Shown here piece by piece: positions 1-6,740 of a stretch of DNA of 7,787 nt. The position numbers and the translations under genes were made by a program. The stretch covers positions 1-7,787 of the forward strand of contig JASHUX010000358.1 in the NCBI GenBank assembly GCA_030039775.1, given 5' to 3'. Position 1 is the stretch's first letter. Every line of letters begins with the position of its first letter. Below the pieces are notes generated by a model. That model saw only the letters and a list, made by a program, of their open reading frames with translations. It was not told where the DNA came from and did not search any database. The DNA is from Alphaproteobacteria bacterium. Lineage in GTDB: Bacteria > Pseudomonadota > Alphaproteobacteria > ATCC43930 > CGMCC-115725.

Positions 1-93
1 CATCCCACGACGGGACGGTGGTTGAAGGCATATTTCTTATTCTACTGAAAATTGCCGCAGCTATAAAGGCCTCGGAACGATTCAACGGTCGGC

Positions 94-122
94 TTGAAAT
101 AATACGTAAGATGCGTTATATA
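94..122 (+). promoter_or_regulatory. Candidate sigma70 promoter P1 for gltX
   Basis: TTGAAA at 94-99 is followed after exactly 17 bases by TATATA at 117-122, a good match to the -35/-10 pattern of housekeeping promoters. Transcription would start near 129-131, leaving a leader of about 215 bases before gltX. This is a pattern match only. Confidence 0.45.
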
Positions 123-173
123 TGGGGATCAGGCGCGTTGGTAAGCATCCAAATTTGCAGGAACCATTTATAA

Positions 174-201
174 TTGAAGCAGAGGAGCCACTACATATAA
201 A
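174..201 (+). promoter_or_regulatory. Candidate sigma70 promoter P2 for gltX
   Basis: TTGAAG at 174-179 is followed after 16 bases by TATAAA at 196-201. It lies about 80 bases downstream of P1 in the same direction, so gltX may have tandem promoters. A perfect TATAAT also occurs at 169-174, but no -35 box is seen at the right distance from it. The AT-rich composition raises the chance of false matches. Confidence 0.35.
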
Positions 202-296
202 AAAATTCCGGAACGAAGCCAATTTCACGCCGATTGCGTTTTCGCCTTACTGCGGCGCGACGCACCGGCATCCGAACCGCCTGTAAATTTCCAGCA

Positions 297-312
297 GATA
301 ACAGGATAACAG
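297..312 (+). repeat. Perfect tandem 8-bp repeat in the gltX leader
   Basis: GATAACAG occurs twice back to back (297-304 and 305-312), ending 33 bases before the gltX start codon. It is directly followed by a small hairpin (GCGAG/CTCGC arms, 313-325). It could be a slippage product or a binding site; nothing decides between these. Confidence 0.8.
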
Positions 313-345
313 GCGAGCCACTCGCTTTCGTGTTAGAGACCGCGC

Positions 346-1734
346 ATGACCGTGATCGTCCGCTTTGCGCCCTCGCCTACCGGCTTCCTTCATATCGGCG
401 GCGCACGCACTGCGTTGTTCAACTGGCTTTATGCCCGACACACAGGCGGACAATTCCGCTTGCGCATCGAGGACACCGACCGCGCGCGCTCGACACGCGA
501 AGCGGTCGAGGCGATCGTCAACGGCCTCAACTGGCTCGGCCTCGATTGGGACGGCGACATCGTGCACCAATCCGACTGGCAGGAGCGGCACGCCGAGGCG
601 GCGCGGCAGATGCTGGCGAATGGCAACGCTTATTACGCGTACGAGACGACGGCGGAACTCGAGGCGATGCGCGAAAAGGCCAAGGCTGAGAAACGCACGC
701 TGCGCTATGACGGCGTCTGGCGCGACCGCGATCCGCGCGACGCGCCGCCCGACGGCAAACCGGTGATCCGGCTCAAGGCGCCGCGCGACGGGACTACCAC
801 CATCCGCGACCATGTGCAGGGCGAGGTTGCCGTTGCCAACGAACAGCTCGACGACCTGATCATCCTGCGCGCCGACGGCACGCCGACCTACAATCTCTCC
901 GTTGTCGTTGACGATCACGATATGGGCATCACCCATGTGATCCGTGGCGACGATCATTTCACCAACGCCTTCCGCCAGACTCGGATCTATCGCGCGCTCG
1001 GTTGGGAGGTGCCGGATTTCGCACACGTGCCACTGATCCACGGGCAGGACGGCGCAAAATTGTCGAAGCGTCACGGCGCTCTCGGCGTCGAGGCCTACCG
1101 CGACATGGGATACCTGCCCGAGGCGATGCGGAATTATTTGCTGCGACTAGGCTGGAGCCACGGCGACGACGAGATCATCTCGACCGAGCAGGCGATCCGC
1201 TGGTTCGATCTGGACGGGCTCGGCAAGTCGCCCGCCCGCTTCGATTTCGTCAAGCTCGCCAATATCGATGGCCACTATATTCGCGAGACACCCGACGCAC
1301 GGTTGGTCGAATCGATTCTGCCGCGGCTCGCGATGAACGCGGACGATCCACTGACGGCGCGGCTCGCGGCGGCAATGCCGGACATAAAGTCACGCGCAAA
1401 AACATTGATAGAACTTGCTGACCTTGCACGATTTTATGTCGCCAAACGCCCCGTCCCTTTGGCTGTGAACCTGGATCGGAACGCGCTCGATCTGTTGACC
1501 GGTGTCGCAGTCCCGCTCGGCACCGCGCCAGACTGGAATGACCACGCGCTTGAAACATTGGTACGGCATTATGCCGAAAGCAAAAACCAGAAGCTCGGCG
1601 CCGTCGCCCAACCGCTTCGCATCGCGCTGACCGGCTCGGCCAATTCGCCGCCGCTGTTCGCCGTCATGCGGGTTTTGGGACGGGAGGAGTCCTTGGGCCG
1701 GATCGACGACGCCTTACACCCAAAGGGAGTTTGA
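346..1734 (+). CDS. gltX: Glutamyl-tRNA synthetase
   Basis: This cytoplasmic class I aminoacyl-tRNA synthetase charges tRNA-Glu with glutamate using ATP. The 462-residue product has the Rossmann-fold signature near the N-terminus: FAPSPTG at residues 7-13, then HIGG at 16-19, the GluRS form of the HIGH motif. The family stretch around [16 protein letters not shown] follows in the middle of the catalytic domain. The second ATP-binding loop is KLSKR at 238-242 (KMSKS equivalent) followed by HGA. The C-terminal third is the helical anticodon-binding domain. Length is usual for bacterial GluRS. The ATG at 346 is preceded only by a weak AGAG, but the conserved N-terminus begins right after it and supports this start. 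gltA follows 80 bp downstream on the same strand. Many alphaproteobacteria carry two GltX copies, and whether this one is fully discriminating for tRNA-Glu cannot be told here. Confidence 0.97.
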   Translation: MTVIVRFAPSPTGFLHIGGARTALFNWLYARHTGGQFRLRIEDTDRARSTREAVEAIVNGLNWLGLDWDGDIVHQSDWQERHAEAARQMLANGNAYYAYETTAELEAMREKAKAEKRTLRYDGVWRDRDPRDAPPDGKPVIRLKAPRDGTTTIRDHVQGEVAVANEQLDDLIILRADGTPTYNLSVVVDDHDMGITHVIRGDDHFTNAFRQTRIYRALGWEVPDFAHVPLIHGQDGAKLSKRHGALGVEAYRDMGYLPEAMRNYLLRLGWSHGDDEIISTEQAIRWFDLDGLGKSPARFDFVKLANIDGHYIRETPDARLVESILPRLAMNADDPLTARLAAAMPDIKSRAKTLIELADLARFYVAKRPVPLAVNLDRNALDLLTGVAVPLGTAPDWNDHALETLVRHYAESKNQKLGAVAQPLRIALTGSANSPPLFAVMRVLGREESLGRIDDALHPKGV

Positions 1735-1801
1735 TTCGATCAACCAAGAAGCCTAAACTCGGGTTTGTTGCAGTGCAGCATCCGCCTAGGTAGGCCCATC
1801 C

Positions 1802-1807
1802 AAGGAG
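1802..1807 (+). promoter_or_regulatory. Ribosome binding site of gltA
   Basis: AAGGAG lies seven bases before the ATG at 1815 and fixes that start. The 80-bp gltX-gltA gap also holds two small inverted repeats: TTGAT/ATCAA around the gltX stop (1731-1743) and the near-palindrome AAACTCGGGTTT (1755-1766). Neither is a clear terminator. Confidence 0.8.
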
Positions 1808-1814
1808 TGTTGCC

Positions 1815-3152
1815 ATGAGTATCGCCGAGACAAGAGTCCCCACCAAAAAGATCGGCAACAAGGACACGGTGACCTTCACCGACAATGCCAGCGGCAAATC
1901 GGTCGATTTCCCGGTCATGGACGGCACCGTCGGCCCACGCGTCGTGGACATCCGCAAGCTTTACGGCGAGATGGACATGTTCACCTACGATCCGGGCTAC
2001 ACCTCGACCGGAAGCTGCGAGTCGAAGATCACTTATATCGATGGCGACAAAGGCGAACTGCTTTATCGCGGCTACCCGATCGAACAGCTCGCGGAAAAGA
2101 GCGATTTCCTCGAAGTCGCGTACCTTCTCCTCAAGGGCGAGCTGCCTGACGCCGCCGAGAAGGCCAAGTTCGTCAAGGACATTACCAACCACACGATGGT
2201 GCACGAGCAGTTGGCGAGCTTCCTGCGAGGCTTCCGCCGCGACGCACATCCCATGGCGATCATGTGCGGCCTGGTCGGCGCGCTGTCGGCCTTCTATCAC
2301 GACTCCACGGACATCAACGACCCGCGGCAGCGAATGATCGCGAGCTATCGCATGATCGCGAAAATGCCGACCATGGCGGCGATGGCTTATAAATATTCTA
2401 CCGGCCAGCCGCTGGTCTATCCGATGAACAAGCTCGGCTACGCCGAGAATTTTCTGCGCATGACGTTCTCGGTGCCGTGCGAGGAATACGATATCAACCC
2501 GGTTATGGCGACGGCCATGGACAAGATCTTCATTCTCCACGCCGACCACGAACAGAACGCGTCGACCTCGACGGTGCGCCTCGCCGGCTCCTCCGGCGCC
2601 AATCCGTTCGCCTGTATCGCCGCCGGCATTGCCTCTCTATGGGGTCCGGCGCATGGCGGCGCCAACGAAGCGGTGCTGAAGATGCTGAACGAGATCGGCA
2701 CCAAGGAACGCATTCCCGAATTCATCGCGCGCGCCAAGGACAAGAACGACAATTTCCGGCTCTCAGGCTTCGGCCACCGCGTCTACAAGAATTTCGATCC
2801 GCGCGCGACGGTGCTGCGCGCGACCTGCCACGAAGTGCTGGAACAGCTCGGCGACGCGCGCGACGAGCCGCTGCTCGAATTGGCCATGGAGCTCGAGCAC
2901 ATCGCGCTCAACGATCAATATTTCATCGACCGGAAACTCTATCCGAACGTCGATTTCTACTCGGGCATCATCCTGAAGGCGATGGGCTTCCCGACCTCGA
3001 TGTTCACCGTTCTGTTTGCGATCGCCCGCACCGTCGGCTGGGTCGCGCAGTGGAACGAGATGATCGAGGATCCGGATCAGAAAATCGGACGCCCGCGCCA
3101 GCTCTATACCGGCGTTATGCGGCGCGATTATCCCGCTTCGAAGAAGCGCTGA
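1815..3152 (+). CDS. gltA: Citrate synthase (type II, hexameric)
   Basis: Condenses acetyl-CoA and oxaloacetate to citrate, the entry step of the TCA cycle, in the cytoplasm. The 445-residue product has the length and N-terminal extension typical of the Gram-negative, NADH-sensitive hexameric form. The catalytic triad is visible: His280 in [10 protein letters not shown], His321 in [14 protein letters not shown], and Asp380 in YPNVDFYSG. The substrate-binding segment [13 protein letters not shown] lies at 241-253. The early block around [25 protein letters not shown], split here by its SCES...RGYP landmarks (residues 67-91), is also family-typical. An AAGGAG seven bases upstream supports the start. 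It sits behind gltX and could share its transcript. Its last 12 codons overlap, on the other strand, the 3' end of the MATE gene. Confidence 0.98.
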   Translation: MSIAETRVPTKKIGNKDTVTFTDNASGKSVDFPVMDGTVGPRVVDIRKLYGEMDMFTYDPGYTSTGSCESKITYIDGDKGELLYRGYPIEQLAEKSDFLEVAYLLLKGELPDAAEKAKFVKDITNHTMVHEQLASFLRGFRRDAHPMAIMCGLVGALSAFYHDSTDINDPRQRMIASYRMIAKMPTMAAMAYKYSTGQPLVYPMNKLGYAENFLRMTFSVPCEEYDINPVMATAMDKIFILHADHEQNASTSTVRLAGSSGANPFACIAAGIASLWGPAHGGANEAVLKMLNEIGTKERIPEFIARAKDKNDNFRLSGFGHRVYKNFDPRATVLRATCHEVLEQLGDARDEPLLELAMELEHIALNDQYFIDRKLYPNVDFYSGIILKAMGFPTSMFTVLFAIARTVGWVAQWNEMIEDPDQKIGRPRQLYTGVMRRDYPASKKR

Positions 3153-4524
3153 CTCTTTCCGCCTGCGGCGACGCTAGGGGCTCGGGCCGCCATGGCCCGA
3201 GTAATGCCGCGATCGCCGTTATGCCGCCATAAGCCGTTGATGCGGCGGCAACTGACGCGAACAGGGACGGCAGGCCCAGGCCAAACTGTGCGACGATGAG
3301 CCAGCCGCCGATCCCGGCGATGGCCAGCCGCGCCAGTCCGCCGATGACCGGCCAGAACACGCGTCCGGCACCCTGTCCGCAGAAATACAGCATCATGCCG
3401 AGGCCGAGAAATCCGTAGAAGGGTGCCACCGTCCGAAAATACTGCGCGCCGGTCGCCAGCACGGCCGGGTCGCCGCTGAACAGCCCGAGCCAACGATGGG
3501 GAAAGGTCGCCGCGGCAAGGCCAATGACCTCGGTCACTACTGTCGCCAACGCGGCGCCGGTCCACGCAATACGCCGCGCCCGGGCGAAATCGCCATGCCC
3601 GACATGCAGACCGACCATGGTGAGGCCGGCACTGCCGAGGCCGAACGTCAGCGGGATCAGAATATAATCGAGCCGCGAGGCGACGCCGTAGCCAGCCACC
3701 GCGTCGGCGCCGAAGCGCCCGACCATGCCGGTAATCAACGCGACTGTGAGATTCATTTGCACGGTACTGATCGCAGAAAGGCCGCCAACGCTCAGAATGT
3801 CGCGCAGACCGCGCCACCGAACGAGACGCAGGTCGAAACGCAAGCGCAACTCGCTTCCGCCCCAGCGCAGATAAGCGAGCAACGCGACGGTAGCAGCAAA
3901 ATAATAGACGAGCACTGCCGCACCGGCGCCCGCGACGCCCATGCGCGGCAACGGTCCCCAGCCGAAGATCAGCGCCGGCGACAGCGGCACCACGATGATG
4001 GCGCCGGTCAGCGTGACCAGCGCCGGCACCATGACGTTGCCCGAACCGCGCAGCGCGGCCGCGAGCAAACTTGTGAGCCAGATCAGGATCGAACCGGCAA
4101 ACACGACATTGCCATAGGCCAACGCCGCGTCGAGGGCGCCGCCCTGCCCAACCACGTGGTGGAACAGCGCCGCACCGCCGAGAAACTCTGCCGCCATGAA
4201 GACAAGCCCCAGCACCACCGCAACCACAACGGAATTAAGTACTAAGGCATCCGCGTCCGCCTTGCGGCCACCGCCGAGCGCCCTTGCGATTGCTGAGGAC
4301 ACACCGCCGCCGATGCCGCCGTTCGACATCATCTGCATCAGCATCAGCGCCGGAAACACAATCGCCACGCCGGCCAAGGCGTCGGTACCGAGATTGCTGA
4401 CGAAATAGGTCTCAGCGATCCCGACGCCGGTTTGCACCAGCAACACCACGATAGTGGGGCCGGCCAGGCCGAGCAGCGTCTGCAGGATCGGCCCTGTCAG
4501 CAATCGCTTTTGTCGCTCGGTCAT
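3115..4524 (-). CDS. MATE-family multidrug/metabolite efflux transporter
   Basis: Inner-membrane antiporter of the MATE (MatE domain) family, which exports drugs or small metabolites using Na+ or H+ gradients. The 469-residue product is strongly hydrophobic, with about twelve membrane segments in two similar halves. Family landmarks appear in both halves: [18 protein letters not shown] around residues 35-52, and [14 protein letters not shown] around 271-284. A basic loop (about 220-241) joins the halves. A charged tail follows the last helix from about residue 445, and its final codons are encoded antisense to the end of gltA. The ATG at 4524 has no strong Shine-Dalgarno sequence and is preceded by a 16-bp element shared with the marR start. 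It lies 32 bp behind marR on the same strand, so the pair is probably one operon under MarR control. Substrate and coupling ion cannot be inferred. Confidence 0.93.
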   Translation of the reverse strand: MTERQKRLLTGPILQTLLGLAGPTIVVLLVQTGVGIAETYFVSNLGTDALAGVAIVFPALMLMQMMSNGGIGGGVSSAIARALGGGRKADADALVLNSVVVAVVLGLVFMAAEFLGGAALFHHVVGQGGALDAALAYGNVVFAGSILIWLTSLLAAALRGSGNVMVPALVTLTGAIIVVPLSPALIFGWGPLPRMGVAGAGAAVLVYYFAATVALLAYLRWGGSELRLRFDLRLVRWRGLRDILSVGGLSAISTVQMNLTVALITGMVGRFGADAVAGYGVASRLDYILIPLTFGLGSAGLTMVGLHVGHGDFARARRIAWTGAALATVVTEVIGLAAATFPHRWLGLFSGDPAVLATGAQYFRTVAPFYGFLGLGMMLYFCGQGAGRVFWPVIGGLARLAIAGIGGWLIVAQFGLGLPSLFASVAAASTAYGGITAIAALLGPWRPEPLASPQAERVSASSKRDNRAA

Positions 4525-4525
4525 T

Positions 4526-4541
4526 CCCGTGTACCTGCACC
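4526..4541 (-). promoter_or_regulatory. Start-proximal repeat element, copy 2 (before the MATE gene)
   Basis: Forward-strand CCCGTGTACCTGCACC lies one base upstream of the MATE start codon (ATG at 4524-4522). It matches 14 of 16 bases of the element at 4975-4990, which has the same one-base spacing to the marR start. The core 4529-4540 has GTG/CAC ends but weaker inner symmetry than copy 1. No -10 box is evident here, so it may be a secondary operator or a translation-initiation feature. Confidence 0.5.
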
Positions 4542-4556
4542 CAAATCGTCAAATTT

Positions 4557-4973
4557 TTATGTGGCGCCCGCCAGCAAGTCGGCGAGCCGCAGTTCCTTAA
4601 GCTTGGGGCCGACACTCGCCTGAGCCTTCCGCCACGCCGGCAATGCCGCCTTTGCGACCGCCCTGCCCTTCGGCGTGATTTCTACGGCATGCACGCGGCC
4701 ATCCTTGTCGCCCGAGATCGTCACCCAGTGCTTTTTCTCAAGCGGCCTCAGATTCCGGGTCAAGGTGGTGCGCTCGACCCCCAGGAGCTTGGCCATACGG
4801 CCTACGGGCATTGGTCCGCTCCGGATCAACACCGATAGCATCGAGAATTGCGTACCAACCAATCCGGTGCCGCGAAAGTGACGCTGATAGTGCTGAGTGA
4901 CCGCGCGCGCGGCCCGCCGGATACCGGCGCAAACGCAACCGGCACAATCCTTAAATTCGTCCGCATCACCCAT
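4557..4973 (-). CDS. MarR-family transcriptional regulator
   Basis: Winged-helix DNA-binding protein of the MarR family; members usually repress their own operon and release DNA when a small ligand or oxidant is sensed. From the ATG at 4973 the product has 138 residues, normal for the family. The N-terminal dimer helix holds CIR-like AAxAVTQHYQ (20-30). The helix-turn-helix spans about 53-80 (PMPVGRMAKLLGVERTTLTR). The wing carries the family signature GDKDGR...ITPKGRA (88-105). Three cysteines sit close together at 10, 13 and 15, which might give redox sensitivity. Longer starts exist (ATG at 5000, TTG at 5018) but none has a Shine-Dalgarno sequence; a leaderless message starting at 4973 fits the promoter candidate. 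It precedes the MATE gene by 32 bp and faces the divergent exported-protein gene. Confidence 0.9.
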   Translation of the reverse strand: MGDADEFKDCAGCVCAGIRRAARAVTQHYQRHFRGTGLVGTQFSMLSVLIRSGPMPVGRMAKLLGVERTTLTRNLRPLEKKHWVTISGDKDGRVHAVEITPKGRAVAKAALPAWRKAQASVGPKLKELRLADLLAGAT

Positions 4974-4974
4974 G

Positions 4975-4990
4975 CCCGTGTATATGCACC
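4975..4990. promoter_or_regulatory. Candidate MarR operator, copy 1 (before marR)
   Basis: Forward-strand CCCGTGTATATGCACC. Its core GTGTATATGCAC (4978-4989) is a 12-bp near-palindrome with one mismatched pair, the usual shape of a dimer site. It covers the -10 box of the reverse-strand promoter candidate and lies about 50 bases upstream of the divergent gene at 5039. A second copy occurs before the MATE gene. Binding by the adjacent MarR protein is inferred from position. Confidence 0.5.
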
Positions 4991-5009
4991 TTTTTCGCAT
5001 CGAAATCAA
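4981..5009 (-). promoter_or_regulatory. Candidate marR promoter
   Basis: On the reverse strand TTGATT (5009-5004) is followed after 17 bases by CATATA (4986-4981). The predicted transcription start falls at about 4973-4974, i.e. on the marR ATG, which would give a leaderless mRNA and explain the missing Shine-Dalgarno sequence. The -10 box is inside the candidate operator. Confidence 0.4.
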
Positions 5010-5038
5010 GTGGTACAAACAGGCGGGGAGAAGTTGTC

Positions 5039-5509
5039 ATGACCAAGAAGTTCCGGCTGCTGCGTGTCCTCGCCCTCTTTGCAGTCTCGTTACCGTTCGC
5101 GACGCCCGTCTGCGCCGAGCAAGGCACGCCGGCAACACGCAAAGCCGTCGCGGATTTCTATCGGGCGCTCAATGCGATGTTCGCTGGCGATGTGGGGCCG
5201 ATGGAGAAACTGTGGTCACGCCGGCCGGACGTAACCTATATGGGACCGGACGGCGCATTCCGGCACGGTTGGATCGAAATCGACGCGGATTTCGCCGCAG
5301 CCGCGGCCAAAAAATTGGGCGGCTCTGTCGATGCCAAGGACATCACTATTACAGTGGGACGGGACATCGCCGTCGTGGCTGACACCGAGGTCGGCAGTCG
5401 CAGCGGGCACACCAACTCGCTGCGCGCCACCCACGTTTTCCGCTTGGAAGACGGGCAATGGAAGATGATTGCCCATCACGTTGATCCGCTGTCCGCTCAA
5501 GCGAAATAG
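5039..5509 (+). CDS. Exported SnoaL/DUF4440-like (NTF2-fold) protein
   Basis: A 156-residue protein with a clear Sec signal peptide: a basic start (MTKKFRLLR), a hydrophobic core to about residue 20, and a likely cleavage after Val-Cys-Ala at 24-26. The cysteine is not in a good lipobox, so a soluble periplasmic protein is more likely than a lipoprotein. The mature part looks like a SnoaL-like domain: an N-terminal helix with FYRALNAMFAGD (40-51), a MEKLW block (55-59), VTYMGPDGAFRHG (65-77), and a final strand pair with THVFRLEDGQWKMIAHHVDPL (131-151) typical of this fold. Members range from cyclases and isomerases to binding proteins without known activity, so the function is open. GGGGAG at 5025-5030 supports the start. 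A weak promoter candidate (TTTTTC 4991-4996, TACAAA 5014-5019) abuts the putative MarR operator, so it may be co-regulated with the efflux operon. Confidence 0.75.
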   Translation: MTKKFRLLRVLALFAVSLPFATPVCAEQGTPATRKAVADFYRALNAMFAGDVGPMEKLWSRRPDVTYMGPDGAFRHGWIEIDADFAAAAAKKLGGSVDAKDITITVGRDIAVVADTEVGSRSGHTNSLRATHVFRLEDGQWKMIAHHVDPLSAQAK

Positions 5510-5530
5510 CTGAATTCGCGCGGGAAATTG

Positions 5531-5550
5531 AGGAGCGTTTATGCGCTCTT
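5531..5550 (+). terminator. Weak hairpin after the exported-protein gene
   Basis: AGGAGCG pairs with CGCTCTT around a six-base loop (7 pairs, one G-T), 22 bases after the stop at 5509. There is no real T-run after it, so intrinsic termination is doubtful. The same stretch contains a Shine-Dalgarno-like GAGGAG before a three-codon frame at 5541. Confidence 0.25.
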
Positions 5551-5633
5551 GAGTCGAGCGGCATGCCTATGGCAAAACCTATTATCTTTTGCGCGCCGGG
5601 TTGACCAAGGATCCTCGCGCCGAAATTTTTTTT

Positions 5634-5637
5634 GGAG
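5634..5637 (+). promoter_or_regulatory. Ribosome binding site deciding the monooxygenase start
   Basis: GGAG, directly preceded by eight T residues (5626-5633), lies nine bases before the ATG at 5647. The in-frame TTG at 5632 and ATG at 5638 overlap or abut this site and have no site of their own, so 5647 is preferred. The U-rich run may help ribosome binding. Confidence 0.65.
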
Positions 5638-5646
5638 ATGACCGCC

Positions 5647-6735
5647 ATGAAGTTCGGCCTCGCCTTTGAACTGTCCGTGCCGCGTCCGTGGCATCGCGAA
5701 AGCGAGCGTACGGTCTATATGAACGCGCTCGAGCAGGTGCGGCTCGCCGAAGAGCTGGGCTTCGAATATATCTGGGCGGTTGAACATCATTTTCTCGAGG
5801 AATACTCGCACTGCTCGTCCCCGGAGATTTTCCTTACCGCCGCCGCGATGCAGACGCAAAAAATCCGGCTCGGTCACGGTATCGTTGTGTGCGTGCCGGA
5901 ATACGCCAGCCCGATCCGCATCGCCGAGCGCACGGCTACCATGGACATTATCTCCGGCGGTCGTATGGAGGTTGGCACCGGCCGTTCGGCGACCTGGACT
6001 GAGCTTGGCGGTTTCCGCGCCGACCCCGACCTCACTAAGAAGACTTGGGACGAGTACGTGCATGTCATCCCGAAAATGTGGATGCAGGAACGGTTCTCGT
6101 ATGAAGGCCAATTCTTCTCAATGCCGCAGCGCACGATCCTGCCCAAACCCTACCAGAAACCGCATCCGCCGATGTGGGTCGCGGTTTCCAGCCCTGGCAC
6201 CGAGATAGACGCCGCGGAGCGTGGCCTTGGTTCACTCGGCATCTCGTTCGCCCCGATGGCACAGCAGGAAAAAGTCCTGCAAAGCTATCGCCGTATCATC
6301 AAGAACTGCGAACCGGTAGGCGCCTTCGTCAACAACACGGTCGCGACCATCAACTTCCTTTATTGCGACAAGGACGATAAGCGCGCGCTCGATATCGGGG
6401 GCGGCATCACCAGCATGTTTATGCCGCTCGCGACGCAATTCCTGCATAACCCCGAGGCGTTACCGACCAAGCCCGGTGCTAGTCAAGGCCTGCTCGCGGC
6501 ATTGCGCGCCCGTCTCGCCGGCGGTAACCCGCGCGAGGGCAGCGCCATCGGCGACCCGCACCACATAACGCGCGAATTGAAGAAGTGGGAAGCCATGGGC
6601 GTCGACTGCGTCAACTTCATGCTTAACTGCGTCGAGGTGGTGCCGCAGGACAAAGTGCTGGCCAGCCTTCGTCTTTTCGCGAAGGAAGTAATGCCGCATT
6701 TCCAAAAGACACCGGCTCAAGCGGCGGCGGAGTAA
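5647..6735 (+). CDS. Luciferase-like (LLM class) flavin-dependent monooxygenase
   Basis: A TIM-barrel oxidoreductase of the bacterial luciferase-like family. These use reduced FMN (or F420 in some groups) and O2 to oxidise small organic substrates, with FMNH2 normally supplied by a separate reductase that is not present here. The 362-residue product starts with the usual first strand MKFGLAFEL. It then shows WAVEHHF (43-49, the EHH pattern of LuxA-like enzymes), an AERTATMDIISGGRMEVGTGR block (residues 93-113, with GRMEVGTGR closing the phosphate-binding region), and KPYQKPHPPMWVA (167-179). The C-terminal segment with GDPHHITRELKKWEAMGVD (302-320) is also typical. Length is normal. The next gene starts five bases after the stop, with its Shine-Dalgarno sequence inside this gene's end, so the two are surely co-translated. 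The substrate is not identifiable; FMN is more likely than F420 given the probable host, which is inference. Confidence 0.93.
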   Translation: MKFGLAFELSVPRPWHRESERTVYMNALEQVRLAEELGFEYIWAVEHHFLEEYSHCSSPEIFLTAAAMQTQKIRLGHGIVVCVPEYASPIRIAERTATMDIISGGRMEVGTGRSATWTELGGFRADPDLTKKTWDEYVHVIPKMWMQERFSYEGQFFSMPQRTILPKPYQKPHPPMWVAVSSPGTEIDAAERGLGSLGISFAPMAQQEKVLQSYRRIIKNCEPVGAFVNNTVATINFLYCDKDDKRALDIGGGITSMFMPLATQFLHNPEALPTKPGASQGLLAALRARLAGGNPREGSAIGDPHHITRELKKWEAMGVDCVNFMLNCVEVVPQDKVLASLRLFAKEVMPHFQKTPAQAAAE

Positions 6736-6740
6736 GTCAC

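Larger units (their letters stand above)
1..345. other. AT-rich non-coding region upstream of gltX
   Basis: No convincing gene is visible in this stretch. Roughly the first 230 bases are much richer in A/T than the rest of the window and carry TATA-type boxes on the forward strand. A forward frame is open from the left edge to a TAA at 171-173, but it uses codons such as ATA that are rare in the neighbouring genes, resembles no protein I know, and runs through a good promoter candidate, so I do not call it. The second part (about 230-345) returns to normal GC and forms the gltX leader, with a tandem 8-bp repeat and a small hairpin (GCGAG/CTCGC arms, 313-325). A perfect 8-bp palindrome, TTCCGGAA, lies at 206-213 near the expected start point of the second promoter candidate; its role is unknown. 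Confidence 0.6.

Noticed and set aside
1..31. Reverse-strand ATG at 31 with ten open codons running off the left edge
   Set aside because: It could be the start of a divergent gene (a comEC-like gene often lies near gltX in relatives), but ten codons with a weak ribosome site cannot be judged.
3..173. Forward frame open from the left edge to a TAA, 56 codons
   Set aside because: The low-GC codon use (several ATA) differs from all nearby genes, no family is recognised, and a good promoter candidate lies inside it. It could still be the tail of a transferred gene, but nothing supports that.
247..1074. Reverse-strand open frame of 275 codons opposite gltX
   Set aside because: It is antisense to a certain synthetase gene; long shadow frames are common in GC-rich coding DNA and the translation resembles no family.
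1740..2549. Reverse-strand open frame of 269 codons opposite gltA
   Set aside because: Shadow of gltA, rich in His/Arg/Val as expected from antisense GC-rich codons, with no recognisable domain.
2477..3232. Forward frame of 251 codons inside and past the end of gltA
   Set aside because: Out-of-frame shadow; arginine-rich translation without domain features, and gltA is intact in its own frame.
3496..4245. Forward frame of 249 codons opposite the MATE gene
   Set aside because: It is rich in Gln/Arg/His, typical of the antisense of a hydrophobic membrane protein, and has no ribosome site or family match.
4974..5018. Longer marR starts at the TTG at 5018 or the ATG at 5000
   Set aside because: Neither has a Shine-Dalgarno sequence; the extension would run through the promoter and operator candidates, and family length fits the ATG at 4973.
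5608..5633. Intrinsic terminator ending in the T8 run before the monooxygenase
   Set aside because: Only a short AGGATCCT palindrome precedes the T-run and it is separated from it; CGCGCCG repeats there are direct, not inverted, so no stable stem leads into the T-run.
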